From positions 1-43,476 of the forward strand of contig JAKFVH010000018.1 of assembly GCA_021732285.1 (NCBI GenBank): 43,476 bases of DNA. The letters are read 5' to 3'. Below, one piece after another: positions 28,801-39,620 of the stretch. The notes under the pieces were generated by a model that did no database searches, was not told the origin of the DNA, and worked only from the letters and a program-made list of their open reading frames with translations. How positions within the stretch are numbered: the first letter of the stretch is position 1; every line of letters starts with the position of its first letter. The stretch comes from Reyranella sp. GTDB taxonomy: Bacteria; Pseudomonadota; Alphaproteobacteria; Reyranellales; Reyranellaceae. The position numbers and the translations under genes were made by a program.

Positions 28801-29354
28801 CAGCGCTGCGGTAGCCCGAGCAGACGCTGCTCGTCGCGCCGCAGGTCCTCTTCGCCCGCCAGGAAGAACTCGTCGAGCTGCGGCGGCTTTATGGACGTGC
28901 TGCTCAGCATGGCGTGCGCCTGGCCGCGATGATGGATCTGGTGCTGGAACAGATGTTCCAGGATCGAGGCGACGCTCGAGGCCGGCGGCGTGCGGTTGGG
29001 CCGCGGCAGCACCAGCCCCTCGGCCAGGCTCTCGTCGGTCTGCCGTTCGCAGAAATCGATCAGCCGCCGGTCACTCTTGCGCTGCGCGTCGTAGAGCTGG
29101 TGCGCGTCAGGAAAATCCGGCGGCGGATCATCGTAGCGCTTCAGCACCGTCGGATCGCGGTAGAGCGCGTCGATGTAGTAGGTGTCGACCCACAGGATGT
29201 GGTTCAGCGTCGCCCTGAGCGACGGGAAGAACCCCGTGCGCCGCTCGGCGAACTCGGCCGCCGTCAGCGCCTTGCAGGCGCTGAGCAGCCGATGATTCGA
29301 CCAGGCATTGTTGCCGGCCATGGCGACGAAGTGACTGACCAGCCCCGTCGCCAT
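28800..29354 (-). CDS. DinB-family putative metal-dependent protein
   Basis: A 184-residue protein of the DinB/YfiT four-helix-bundle superfamily. The three metal-binding histidines expected are visible: TLNHILWVDTYY near residue 52, and FQHQIHHRGQAH near residues 136-147. DinB-like proteins include thiol-dependent transferases (bacillithiol or mycothiol type) and glutathione-related enzymes; the actual thiol and substrate here are unknown. First gene of a tightly packed minus-strand run with the VOC-hydrolase and nitroreductase, eleven bases downstream of acnA. Confidence 0.88.
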   Translation of the reverse strand: MATGLVSHFVAMAGNNAWSNHRLLSACKALTAAEFAERRTGFFPSLRATLNHILWVDTYYIDALYRDPTVLKRYDDPPPDFPDAHQLYDAQRKSDRRLIDFCERQTDESLAEGLVLPRPNRTPPASSVASILEHLFQHQIHHRGQAHAMLSSTSIKPPQLDEFFLAGEEDLRRDEQRLLGLPQR

Positions 29355-29365
29355 GGTGTCGTCGC

Positions 29366-32053
<2,688 letters not shown>

Positions 32054-32164
32054 GATGATACTCCTGACGATCGATCGCGTGCGGGCGGGTGGCAAAATAG
32101 GGGCAGGGAGAGGCCCAGGCAATCGGCGGATGCGGGCTGCGTTCCGTTGTGCCAGATTGCGCTC

Positions 32165-33163
32165 ATGCAGCCGAAAATGGCCCGGATTCTTGCGGCTTTT
32201 GCACTGCTCGTGACCGTCGCGGGCGAGGCCTCGGCGCAGCGCAATGCCGTCGAAGCCTGGGACCCCTCGGCGCGCGAGTTCGGCCGCCTGCCGGTCGACC
32301 CCGGCCTGCCGTCGGATGCCAGGAATTCCACCCTCGAGGCGCTGAACAAGATCCTGGCGAGCTCCAAGCTCTCGGATTTCGACCGGTCGATCTATCTCAG
32401 CATCCGCGCCTACCAGCTCAATCGGCTGGGCCGCGCGACCGACAGCCAGAAGGACATCGCCCAGATGGGCAAGGTCCTGCCGACCAGCTGGCAGCTCGTG
32501 CTGTCGAGCACCATGCCGGAGCTCGCCGGCGGCGGCGACCGCGCGGCCGCGCTGCGCACGCTCGACACCGCCCTGCAGCAGAAGCCGGGCGATTCCTGGC
32601 TGGTGATCGCCCAGGCCCGCGTCTACATGCAGCTCGCCGACTTCCCTAGGGCGCTCGCCCTGCTCGACGAGGCGCTGGCCGGCTCGACCTCGCCCGCCGA
32701 CCGGCGCACGGCGCTCTACTATCGCGGCCACGCCCATTTCGATCTCGGCCAGTACGCCCTGGCGGCCGACGACTTCGACGCCACCCTGGCCGGCCGCACG
32801 ACGTTCAGGGCGCGGCTGGGACCGCTCTTGTGGCGCTACGCCGCGCAGGTCCGCGCCCGCCGCGATGCGCGCGGCCTGCTGGCCAAGGAGGTCGGCAACG
32901 AGAGCCTCGGCGACTGGCCGGCGCCGATCGCGAAATTCCTGCTGGGCAAGATGTCGGCCGGCGAGCTCGAGGTCGCGGCCGAGACCGACGAGGCCGCGAG
33001 CCGCACCAACGGCAAGTGCGCGGCGTCCTTCTTCATCGGCATCGACGCCATCCGCCGCGGCGACAAGCAGCGCGCCCGCGAGCAGCTGCAGCTCACCCAG
33101 GCCCGCTGCCCGACCGTGTCGGAGCTGAACTGGGCCGCGGCCAGCGAGCTCAAGCGGCTCTGA
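32165..33163 (+). CDS. Exported TPR-like protein of unknown function
   Basis: About 332 residues; ATG at 32165, or an ATG four codons later. A signal peptide ([17 protein letters not shown]) ends near residue 24. The rest is helical repeats of TPR type: [56 protein letters not shown] and a good match [20 protein letters not shown]. Two cysteines near the end (GKCAASFF and ARCPTVSEL) may pair. Periplasmic protein-protein interaction is the usual role of such domains. It resembles the repeat protein at 2634 only in type. Followed directly by the left arm of the DUF559 element. Confidence 0.75.
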   Translation: MQPKMARILAAFALLVTVAGEASAQRNAVEAWDPSAREFGRLPVDPGLPSDARNSTLEALNKILASSKLSDFDRSIYLSIRAYQLNRLGRATDSQKDIAQMGKVLPTSWQLVLSSTMPELAGGGDRAAALRTLDTALQQKPGDSWLVIAQARVYMQLADFPRALALLDEALAGSTSPADRRTALYYRGHAHFDLGQYALAADDFDATLAGRTTFRARLGPLLWRYAAQVRARRDARGLLAKEVGNESLGDWPAPIAKFLLGKMSAGELEVAAETDEAASRTNGKCAASFFIGIDAIRRGDKQRAREQLQLTQARCPTVSELNWAAASELKRL

Positions 33164-33164
33164 T

Positions 33165-33208
33165 TCATGCTCCTCTCCCCCGCTAGGGGGAGAGGTTGGG
33201 TGAGGGGG
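33165..33208. repeat. Left 44-base arm of the DUF559 inverted-repeat cassette (type B)
   Basis: Inverted partner of 33553-33596, with 43 of 44 positions matching. It begins TCATGCTCCTCTCCCCC and contains the hairpin CCTCTCCCCC-gctA-GGGGGAGAGG. The TAG stop codon of the DUF559 gene falls in this hairpin loop. It starts one base after the upstream gene's stop codon. Confidence 0.93.
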
Positions 33209-33551
33209 TTACAGACGATTGTTCGGTCAACGCGATCTCGATCGCGGACCATATGCCTTCGGGATTCTGGACGACTTCGTTGGCCCAGAATCGAATGACT
33301 CGCCATCCCTCACGCTGCATGACGGCTGTGCGATGAGCATCCGCTTCCACCTGAAACGCGTGATGCTCGCCGTCGATCTCAATGACGAGCTTCCTCGACA
33401 CGCAGGCGAAGTCTGCGAAATACGGCCCAATCGGATGCTGGCGGCGAAACTTGACGCTGCCGATCCGACGATCGCGGATCAGGTGCCAGCAGATCTTCTC
33501 AGCTCGGCTGCTATCGCGACGCAGCTCTCGGGATTTCGAGACCTTGTCCAT
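33183..33551 (-). CDS. DUF559 (Vsr/MutH-like endonuclease) protein inside inverted repeats
   Basis: A 122-residue protein of the DUF559 family, whose fold is that of very-short-patch-repair and other PD-(D/E)xK-type nucleases. Typical motifs: [47 protein letters not shown] and [18 protein letters not shown]. Probable active-site residues are Glu18, Asp47, Glu59/Asp60 and His63-64. Length is near full for the family. Its ATG is separated by one base from the right repeat arm, which supplies a GAGG site at -8 to -5, and its last residues (TPSPNLSP) and TAG are encoded by the left arm. So the gene and arms form one unit. Role could be repair, or spread of the repeat (inference). Confidence 0.85.
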   Translation of the reverse strand: MDKVSKSRELRRDSSRAEKICWHLIRDRRIGSVKFRRQHPIGPYFADFACVSRKLVIEIDGEHHAFQVEADAHRTAVMQREGWRVIRFWANEVVQNPEGIWSAIEIALTEQSSVTPSPNLSP

Positions 33552-33552
33552 G

Positions 33553-33596
33553 CCCCCTCACCCAGCCTCTCCCCCTAGCGGGGGAGAGGAGCATGA
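33553..33596. repeat. Right 44-base arm of the DUF559 inverted-repeat cassette (type B)
   Basis: Inverted copy of 33165-33208. On the minus strand it reads into the DUF559 start codon and gives it a GAGG ribosome-binding site. The outer end carries GCATGA, as in the empty element at 4454-4559. Confidence 0.93.
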
Positions 33597-33620
33597 GAGA
33601 AATGCACGGCAAAATTGCGG

Positions 33621-34418
33621 TCAGCTCACCAGCGCCAGCGGGGCGATGAAGCGAGTGATCTCGGACAGCACGTACGCCGGCTGCTGCAGGTGCGGGCTGT
33701 GGCCGCAGTCGGGGACCAGGCGGGTCTCGCAGTAGCCGCCGACCTTGCCGGCGATGATGCCGAGCTGCAGCTCGCTGCCGTATTCGTCGTCCTCGCCCTG
33801 GATCGCCTGCACCGGCACGACGACGCCGGGCAGCCGGCCGTCGGCGTCCATCGGCTCGAAACCCGGCGCCACCCAGGCGTCGGACCACAGGCGGAAGCCG
33901 CCGTCAGTATTGTCGCCGTGATATTTCATCAGCCGATGGCGCAGCTCGCCCGCCGCAAACGCCTCGCGCGCCTTCGCGATGCTCGCCACGCACACCGGCT
34001 CGTTGATGACATGGGCCGCCAAGGTCACCACGGCGCGCAACGGCTCGGGATCGCGCGCCGCGTAGTTCAGCGCAATCGTGCCGCCGTCGCTGTGCCCGAC
34101 CAACACGCAGTCCTCGATTCCGAGCTTGTGCAACAGCCGCGGCAGCACCTCGTCGGCCTCGATTTCCATGTAACGCAGCCCGGGATCGGCCGGCCACGGG
34201 CTCGAACCGCCATAGCCGGTGCGGTCATAGACGATGCCGGCCGAGCGCGTCGCATCGCAGAGCTTCTGCGGAAAGGCGCGCCACATTTCTATGCAGCCCA
34301 GCCCCTCGTGCAAAAACACCAGGGTCGTGCGCTCGAGCCCGTCGGCCTGCTGCGGCACGAGGCGGCGCAGGCGCAGGCGGCGGTCGCCGAGGTCCAGAAG
34401 TTCGTCTGAAGATGTCAC
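33621..34418 (-). CDS. Alpha/beta hydrolase
   Basis: About 265 residues. The oxyanion/HG region reads LVFLHEGLGC, followed by YDRTGYGGS, nucleophile Ser in LVGHSDGGTIAL, the acid Asp in AIQGEDDEYG and the base His in VPDCGHSPHLQQP, the full triad of a soluble hydrolase of the esterase/C-C hydrolase type. H-E-G-L-G replaces the commoner H-G-x-G. The start is uncertain: GTG at 34418 begins the homology, but the AAGGGG run is too close to it, and a downstream Leu codon could serve. The substrate is unknown. Divergent from the response-regulator gene. Confidence 0.85.
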   Translation of the reverse strand: MTSSDELLDLGDRRLRLRRLVPQQADGLERTTLVFLHEGLGCIEMWRAFPQKLCDATRSAGIVYDRTGYGGSSPWPADPGLRYMEIEADEVLPRLLHKLGIEDCVLVGHSDGGTIALNYAARDPEPLRAVVTLAAHVINEPVCVASIAKAREAFAAGELRHRLMKYHGDNTDGGFRLWSDAWVAPGFEPMDADGRLPGVVVPVQAIQGEDDEYGSELQLGIIAGKVGGYCETRLVPDCGHSPHLQQPAYVLSEITRFIAPLALVS

Positions 34419-34511
34419 CCCTTCAGATGTAGCCGTCAGCAGGCGTTGTGAGAAGGCAAGCCGTGCTAGAATTGCCGCAGGGGCAAACAGGCGGAAAGGA
34501 GGACCACGCCG

Positions 34512-35192
34512 ATGAGGGTCCTTCTGGTCGAGGACAGCACCGAGCTCGTCACCTTGCTGAAGAAGGGCCTGACGCAGGGCGGCTTCTCCGCCGATGCCGT
34601 GAGCACGGCCGCCGACGCCGCGCACGCGCTCGCCACCATGCGCTACGCCGCGATGGTGCTCGACCGCGGCCTGCCCGACGAAGACGGCCTCAGCCTGCTG
34701 CGCGACATGCGCCGGCGCGGCGATTCCACGCCCGTCCTGGTGCTGACCGCGCGCGACGGCGTCACCGACCGCGTCGCCGGCCTGCGCGACGGCGCCGACG
34801 ACTACATGGCGAAACCCTTCGCCATGGAAGAGCTTTTAGCCCGCCTGCAGGCGCTGCTGCGGCGCTCCGACAACCTGCTCGGCCGGCGGCTCACTTTCGG
34901 CAACGTGTCGCTCGACACCGAGGGCCGCCAGGTGATCATCGCCGGCACCGTGCGCGCCTTCCCGGCGCGCGAGACCGCGGTGCTGGAAATCCTGCTCCGA
35001 CGCAGCGGCAACGTCGCCCCCAAGCGCCTGTTCGAGGATCATCTGTTCGGCCTGTCGGGTGACGTCGGCTCGAACGCCGTCGAGGTCTATGTCCATCGCC
35101 TGCGCAAGATGCTGGCCGATTCCGGCGCTACGGTGAAGATCCACACGGTGCGCGGCGTCGGCTACCTGATGGCCGAGGACAAGACCGGATGA
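34512..35192 (+). CDS. OmpR-family response regulator
   Basis: A 226-residue protein behind GGAAAGGAGGACCACGCCG. The receiver has the acidic pair in LLVEDS, phospho-acceptor Asp51 in MVLDRGLPDEDG, Thr/Ala in LVLTARDG and Lys in YMAKPF. The C-terminal winged-helix domain (about residues 125-222) includes SNAVEVYVHRLRKML and TVRGVGYLM, which marks the OmpR/PhoB class. It binds promoter DNA as a phosphorylated dimer. The cognate kinase gene starts 18 bases downstream. It most resembles QseB/TctD-type regulators, but the signal is unknown. Confidence 0.95.
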   Translation: MRVLLVEDSTELVTLLKKGLTQGGFSADAVSTAADAAHALATMRYAAMVLDRGLPDEDGLSLLRDMRRRGDSTPVLVLTARDGVTDRVAGLRDGADDYMAKPFAMEELLARLQALLRRSDNLLGRRLTFGNVSLDTEGRQVIIAGTVRAFPARETAVLEILLRRSGNVAPKRLFEDHLFGLSGDVGSNAVEVYVHRLRKMLADSGATVKIHTVRGVGYLMAEDKTG

Positions 35193-35210
35193 CCAACGGG
35201 TGACCGACGG

Positions 35211-36581
35211 GTGAACCGCTTCCGCTCGATCCTCTCGCGCGTCGTGGCGCTGCATGTCGCGGCAATCGCGGTGATCTCGATCGTGATGCCTCTGGCGCTC
35301 TACTGGCTGCTCAACGAAGCCGCCAACAGCCTGCATCGCGACGCCCTGCGCGGCCAGGCGGTGACCATCAGCGGCTTCCTGAAGCCACTCGCCAACGGCG
35401 TCGTGCTCGACATCCCGCCCGAGATGGAGCCGCTCTATGCCGGCAGCTACGGCCTCTATGCCTATGCCGTGCTCGATACCGCCGGCAATGTCCTGTTCTC
35501 CTCGCGCAACGACGGCACCGCGCTGTTCCCGCCCAAGGAGACGCGGAGCGGCGACTGGACGATGCGCCGGCGCAGCACCGGCTCGGTGCTGTTCGGCGTC
35601 ACCGTCGCGCGCACCGTCGACGGCCGCACCTACCTGATCCAGGTGGCCCAGGATCTGTCGCATCGCGACGTCATCATCGACGACATCGTCGCCTCGTTCT
35701 TCCCCAGCGTCGCCTGGATCACCTTCCCGCTGCTGGTGGCGCTGCTCTTGATCGACATCATGATCTTCCGCCGCGCGCTGAAGCCGGTGCGCGAGGCCTC
35801 GACCACGGCCGCCGCGATCGGCCCGACCAGCACCGAGGTGCGCCTGCCGGCAGCCGCGATGCCGACCGAGATCGTGCCGCTCGTGCACGCCGTCAACCAG
35901 GCGCTCGATCGTCTCGAGCGCGGCTTCCGCGCCCAGCGCGACTTCACCGGCGACATGGCGCACGAGCTGCGCACGCCGCTCACCATCATCCGCGCCCGCG
36001 TCGATTCCCTGGAGCCCGGCCCGTTGCGCGACGAGCTGCGCAAGGACCTCGAGAACATGACGCACATCGTCAACCAGGTGCTCGACATCGCCGAGCTCGA
36101 GAGCTTCATCGTCGCCGGCGACGCCCGCGCCGACCTGCAGGCGGTCTGCGCCGAGGCCGTCGCCTTCATGGCGCCGGTTGCCGTGGCGCAGTCCAAGAAC
36201 ATCGCGCTCGGCGGCAGCGAGCAGCCGGTCTGGGTGGTCGGCCATTCCGAGGCGCTGTTCCGCGCCGTGCGCAACCTGATCGAGAACGCCATCCGCCATG
36301 CCCCGGCCGGCGGCTCGGTCGAGGTCGAGGTTTTAGCCGACGGCACCGTGCGCGTGCTCGACGACGGGCCCGGCGTGCCCGAGGCCGAGCGCGAGTCGAT
36401 CTTCCGCCGCTTCTGGCGGCGCGACCGCACCAAGGCCGAAAGCCGCGGCCTGGGGCTGGCCATCGTTGCCCGCGTCGCCGAGACCCACGACGGCAGCGTC
36501 ACGGTCGAGAACCGGCCGACCGGGGGCGCCGCCTTCACGCTCCGCCTGCGGCCGGCAGCCGGCTTGACCGCCGCAAATTGA
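35211..36581 (+). CDS. Sensor histidine kinase, partner of the OmpR regulator
   Basis: A 456-residue protein starting at GTG. The first membrane helix is at residues 8-32 (VVALHVAAIAVISIVMPLALYW), then a periplasmic sensor of about 135 residues with an EMEPLYAGSYGLYAYAVLD strand resembling the TctE/2CSK_N type, a second helix (VAWITFPLLVALLLIDIMIF), a HAMP-like linker, HisKA with the box GDMAHELRTPLTIIR, and HATPase motifs NLIENAIRHAP, DDGPGVP and GLGLAIVARV. It forms a classical membrane two-component pair with the gene just upstream. The ligand cannot be deduced from the sequence. Confidence 0.95.
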   Translation: MNRFRSILSRVVALHVAAIAVISIVMPLALYWLLNEAANSLHRDALRGQAVTISGFLKPLANGVVLDIPPEMEPLYAGSYGLYAYAVLDTAGNVLFSSRNDGTALFPPKETRSGDWTMRRRSTGSVLFGVTVARTVDGRTYLIQVAQDLSHRDVIIDDIVASFFPSVAWITFPLLVALLLIDIMIFRRALKPVREASTTAAAIGPTSTEVRLPAAAMPTEIVPLVHAVNQALDRLERGFRAQRDFTGDMAHELRTPLTIIRARVDSLEPGPLRDELRKDLENMTHIVNQVLDIAELESFIVAGDARADLQAVCAEAVAFMAPVAVAQSKNIALGGSEQPVWVVGHSEALFRAVRNLIENAIRHAPAGGSVEVEVLADGTVRVLDDGPGVPEAERESIFRRFWRRDRTKAESRGLGLAIVARVAETHDGSVTVENRPTGGAAFTLRLRPAAGLTAAN

Positions 36582-36657
36582 CTGTGGCTATCTGCCCCGG
36601 AGGCCGCCACACCATCAACAATCAAGATCAAGGCGGTCCCAGGGAGCCAGGGTAGGG

Positions 36658-38634
36658 ATGACGACGGGAACGGCCGATACCGCGACCGACGCTCGGGACA
36701 CGTTTCCCAAGCTTCTGGCCGAGCGCGCCCGGACGAGCCCCGGCCGGCCGGCCTATCGCGAAAAGGAATACGGCATCTGGCAGAGCCATGACTGGGCCCA
36801 TGTCGCGGCCGAGGTCCGCCTGTTCGCCGCGGGCCTGGCCGATCAGGGCTTCCGGCGCGGCGATCGGCTGATCGTGGTCGGCGACAACCGTCCGCTGCTC
36901 TACTGGTCGATGTGCGCGGCCCAGTCGCTGGGCGGCGTGCCGGTGCCGGTCTACCAGGACTCGGTGGCCGACGAGCTCGCCTTTGTCGTCGAGCATGCCG
37001 GCGCGCGCTTTGCCCTCGCCGAGAACCAGGAGCAGGTCGACAAGCTTCTGGAAATCCAGAAGAAGGTGCCGACGCTCGAAGTCGTGATGTACCAGGACCC
37101 GCGCGGGCTGCGGCATTACGAAGGCCTGCAGTCGGTCGAACAAGTGCAGGAACGCGGTGCCAAGCGGCTCGAAGCGGCTCCCGATCTTGTGTCATCCGAG
37201 GTCGCCAAGGGGCGCGGCGCGGACGACGCCATCATGCTCTACACCTCGGGCACGACGGGCCGGCCCAAGGGCGCGGTGCTGAGCTACGACAACCTGATCT
37301 GGGCCGCCAAGGCCGGCGCCGACTTCGACGGCCTGAAGGAAGGCGACGAGCTCCTGTCCTATCTGCCGATGGCCTGGGTCGGCGATCACATCTTCTCCTA
37401 TGCCCAGTGCTACGTCGTCGGCCTGGTGGTGAACTGCCCCGAATCGGCGGCCACGGTGATGACCGACCTGCGCGAGATCGGCCCGACCTACTACTTCGCG
37501 CCGCCGCGCGTGCTGGAAAACCTGATCACCCAGGTGACGATCCGCATGGAGGATGCGGGCTTCATCAAGCGCCGCCTGTTCCTGTATTTCATGGCGCTGG
37601 CCCGCAGGGTCGGGCCGGAACTGCTCGACGGCCGGCCGGTGTCGCTGCTCGACCGGCTGCTCTATGGCCTGGGCAACCTCGCGATCTACGGGCCGCTCAA
37701 GAACACGCTGGGCATGAGTCGCGTGCGCGTCGCCTACACGGCGGGCGAGGCGGTGGGGCCGGAGATCTTCAACTTCTATCGCGCGCTCGGCGTGAACATG
37801 AAGCAGCTCTACGGCCAGACCGAGGCCTCGGTGTTCGTCACCATCCATCCCAACGGCGAGGTCTTCCCCGACACGGTCGGCAAGCCGGTGGCCAATGTCG
37901 AGCTCAAGATCGCCGAGTCGGGCGAGGTGCTCTATCGCAGCCCCGGCGTGTTCAAGGAGTATTTCAAGAACCCGCAGGCGACCGGCGACACCAAGACCGC
38001 GGACGGCTGGGTCCATACCGGCGACGCGGGCTACCTCGACGAACGAGGGCATCTGCGCATCATCGACCGCGCCAAGGATGTCGGGAAGCTCACCGACGGC
38101 ACGCTGTTCGCGCCCAAGTTCATCGAGAACAAGCTGAAATTCTTCGCGCACATCAACGAGGCGGTGGCGTTCGGCCATGGCCGCGACTTCGTGGCGGTGT
38201 TCGTCAACATCGACATGATCGCGGTCGGCGACTGGGCCGAGCGGCGCAACCTCGCCTATGCGAGCTACCAGGAGCTGGCGGCGCGCCCGGAGGTCTACGA
38301 CCTGGTGCAAAGCGAGATCGAGCGCGTCAACCGCGACCTCGCCGGCGATCCGCGCATGGCGGGCGCGCAGATCCGCCGCTTCCTGATCCTGCACAAGGCG
38401 CTCGACGCCGACGACGGCGAGCTCACGCGCACCAACAAGGTGCGCCGCGGCTTCATCGGCGAGCGCTACAAGCAACTGGTCGATGCCCTCTACGGGACGG
38501 CCAAGACCGCCCATATCAAGGTCGACGTCACCTTCGAGGACGGCCGCAAGGGCTCGATCGAGGGCGACGTCGAGATCCGCGATCTGGCGCCGCATCCGGG
38601 CGTCGGCGCGATGCCGCTGCGCAAGGCCAGCTGA
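36658..38634 (+). CDS. AMP-dependent acyl-CoA ligase, long-chain type
   Basis: A 658-residue member of the ANL superfamily. The P-loop motif is LYTSGTTGRPKGAV (about residues 194-207); further landmarks are LYGQTEASVFVTIHPNGE, GWVHTGDAGYLDERGHLRIIDR and the C-terminal TRTNKVRRGF region. The size and order fit bacterial long-chain fatty-acid or aryl-CoA ligases of the kind often encoded next to branched-chain-amino-acid-type transporters. It converts a carboxylic acid to its CoA thioester using ATP. Followed by livG, livH, livM and a binding protein, it probably activates the imported acid. The substrate, fatty or aromatic, is not decided. Confidence 0.93.
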   Translation: MTTGTADTATDARDTFPKLLAERARTSPGRPAYREKEYGIWQSHDWAHVAAEVRLFAAGLADQGFRRGDRLIVVGDNRPLLYWSMCAAQSLGGVPVPVYQDSVADELAFVVEHAGARFALAENQEQVDKLLEIQKKVPTLEVVMYQDPRGLRHYEGLQSVEQVQERGAKRLEAAPDLVSSEVAKGRGADDAIMLYTSGTTGRPKGAVLSYDNLIWAAKAGADFDGLKEGDELLSYLPMAWVGDHIFSYAQCYVVGLVVNCPESAATVMTDLREIGPTYYFAPPRVLENLITQVTIRMEDAGFIKRRLFLYFMALARRVGPELLDGRPVSLLDRLLYGLGNLAIYGPLKNTLGMSRVRVAYTAGEAVGPEIFNFYRALGVNMKQLYGQTEASVFVTIHPNGEVFPDTVGKPVANVELKIAESGEVLYRSPGVFKEYFKNPQATGDTKTADGWVHTGDAGYLDERGHLRIIDRAKDVGKLTDGTLFAPKFIENKLKFFAHINEAVAFGHGRDFVAVFVNIDMIAVGDWAERRNLAYASYQELAARPEVYDLVQSEIERVNRDLAGDPRMAGAQIRRFLILHKALDADDGELTRTNKVRRGFIGERYKQLVDALYGTAKTAHIKVDVTFEDGRKGSIEGDVEIRDLAPHPGVGAMPLRKAS

Positions 38635-38645
38635 TGCTCATCAAA

Positions 38646-38734
38646 GGGAGCGCGGGCCTCTGGCCCGCTCATGAGGGAGCGCGGACCTCCAGGTCCGCTC
38701 ATGGTCATGATGCGGGCCGGAGGCCCGCGCTCCC
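38646..38734. repeat. Three-arm type C palindromic element
   Basis: Two left arms in direct tandem (38646-38674 and 38675-38703) are followed by one right arm (38705-38734). The two left arms differ: stem GCGGGCC/GGCCCGC-like with loop tct versus GCGGACCT/AGGTCCGC, again a paired change that keeps the hairpin. The element fills the gap between the ligase and livG and ends exactly at the livG ATG. Confidence 0.9.
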
Positions 38735-39523
38735 ATGAAGCGTTCTCGCGTCTTCAACGAAGTCCTGCTCGCCGTCGAGAACATCAGCCTGTCGTTCGGC
38801 GGCGTGAAGGCGCTCAGCGACATCAGCTTCGACATCGCCAAGGGCGAGATCCGCGCCATCATCGGCCCCAACGGCGCCGGCAAGTCGTCGATGTTGAACT
38901 GCATCAACGGCTTCTATCACCCGCAGCAGGGCGCCATCACCTACAAGGGCGTGCGTAGAAGCCAGATGCGCCCGCACGAGGCGGCCGAGCAGGGCATCGC
39001 CCGCACCTTCCAGAACATCGCGCTGTTTCGCGGCATGTCGACCCTCGACAACATCATGACGGGACGCAACCTCCGCATGAAGACCGGCCTGTTCTGGCAG
39101 GCGCTGCATATCGGCCCGGCGGCGCGCGAGGAGATCGAGCATCGCCAGGCGGTCGAGAAGATCATCGATTTCCTCGAGATCCAGCACATCCGCAAGGTGC
39201 CGGTCGGCCAGCTGCCCTACGGCCTGCAGAAGCGCGTCGAGCTCGGCCGCGCGCTGGCGGCGCAGCCGGAGCTGCTGCTGCTCGACGAGCCGATGGCCGG
39301 CATGAACATCGAGGAGAAGCAGGACATGTGCCGCTTCGTGCTCGACGTGAACGACGAGTTCGGCACCACGATCTGCCTGATCGAGCACGACATGGGCGTG
39401 GTCATGGACATCTCCGACCGCGTCGTCGTCCTCGACTACGGCAAGAAGATCGGCGACGGCGTGCCCGACGAGATCAAAGGCAACCAGGCGGTGATCGACG
39501 CCTATCTCGGGGTGAGCCACTGA
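38735..39523 (+). CDS. livG: Branched-chain amino-acid-type ABC transporter ATPase, LivG-like
   Basis: A 262-residue ATPase of the LivG type. Walker A GPNGAGKSS (about residues 44-52), Q-loop near GIARTFQNIALF, signature region LPYGLQKRVELGRAL, Walker B LLLLDEPMAGMN and the switch His in LIEHDMGVVM. It powers uptake with the LivH/LivM permeases downstream; a LivF partner is not in the window and may follow the right edge. The annotated ATG lies directly against the end of a type C palindrome, with no ribosome-binding site, so the true start could be elsewhere or translation may depend on the repeat structure. Confidence 0.93.
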   Translation: MKRSRVFNEVLLAVENISLSFGGVKALSDISFDIAKGEIRAIIGPNGAGKSSMLNCINGFYHPQQGAITYKGVRRSQMRPHEAAEQGIARTFQNIALFRGMSTLDNIMTGRNLRMKTGLFWQALHIGPAAREEIEHRQAVEKIIDFLEIQHIRKVPVGQLPYGLQKRVELGRALAAQPELLLLDEPMAGMNIEEKQDMCRFVLDVNDEFGTTICLIEHDMGVVMDISDRVVVLDYGKKIGDGVPDEIKGNQAVIDAYLGVSH

Positions 39524-39537
39524 TGTTGCGATCAGAA

Positions 39538-39605
39538 TCTTCCGGACCGCGCGCATCCTGCGCGCTCATGATCATGAGCGCGCAGGATGCGCGCGGTCCG
39601 GAAGA
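39538..39605. repeat. Palindromic element, CCGGACCGCGCGC family (type D), solo copy
   Basis: A perfect 68-base palindrome of two 34-base arms. Compared with the nested copy at 23413-23480, each arm differs at three internal positions, and every change is matched in the other arm. Two of the three also pair with each other in the arm hairpin. It lies between livG and livH; the livH ribosome-binding site AGAGGAAG follows it. Confidence 0.95.
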
Positions 39606-39620
39606 GCATGAGAGGAAGTC

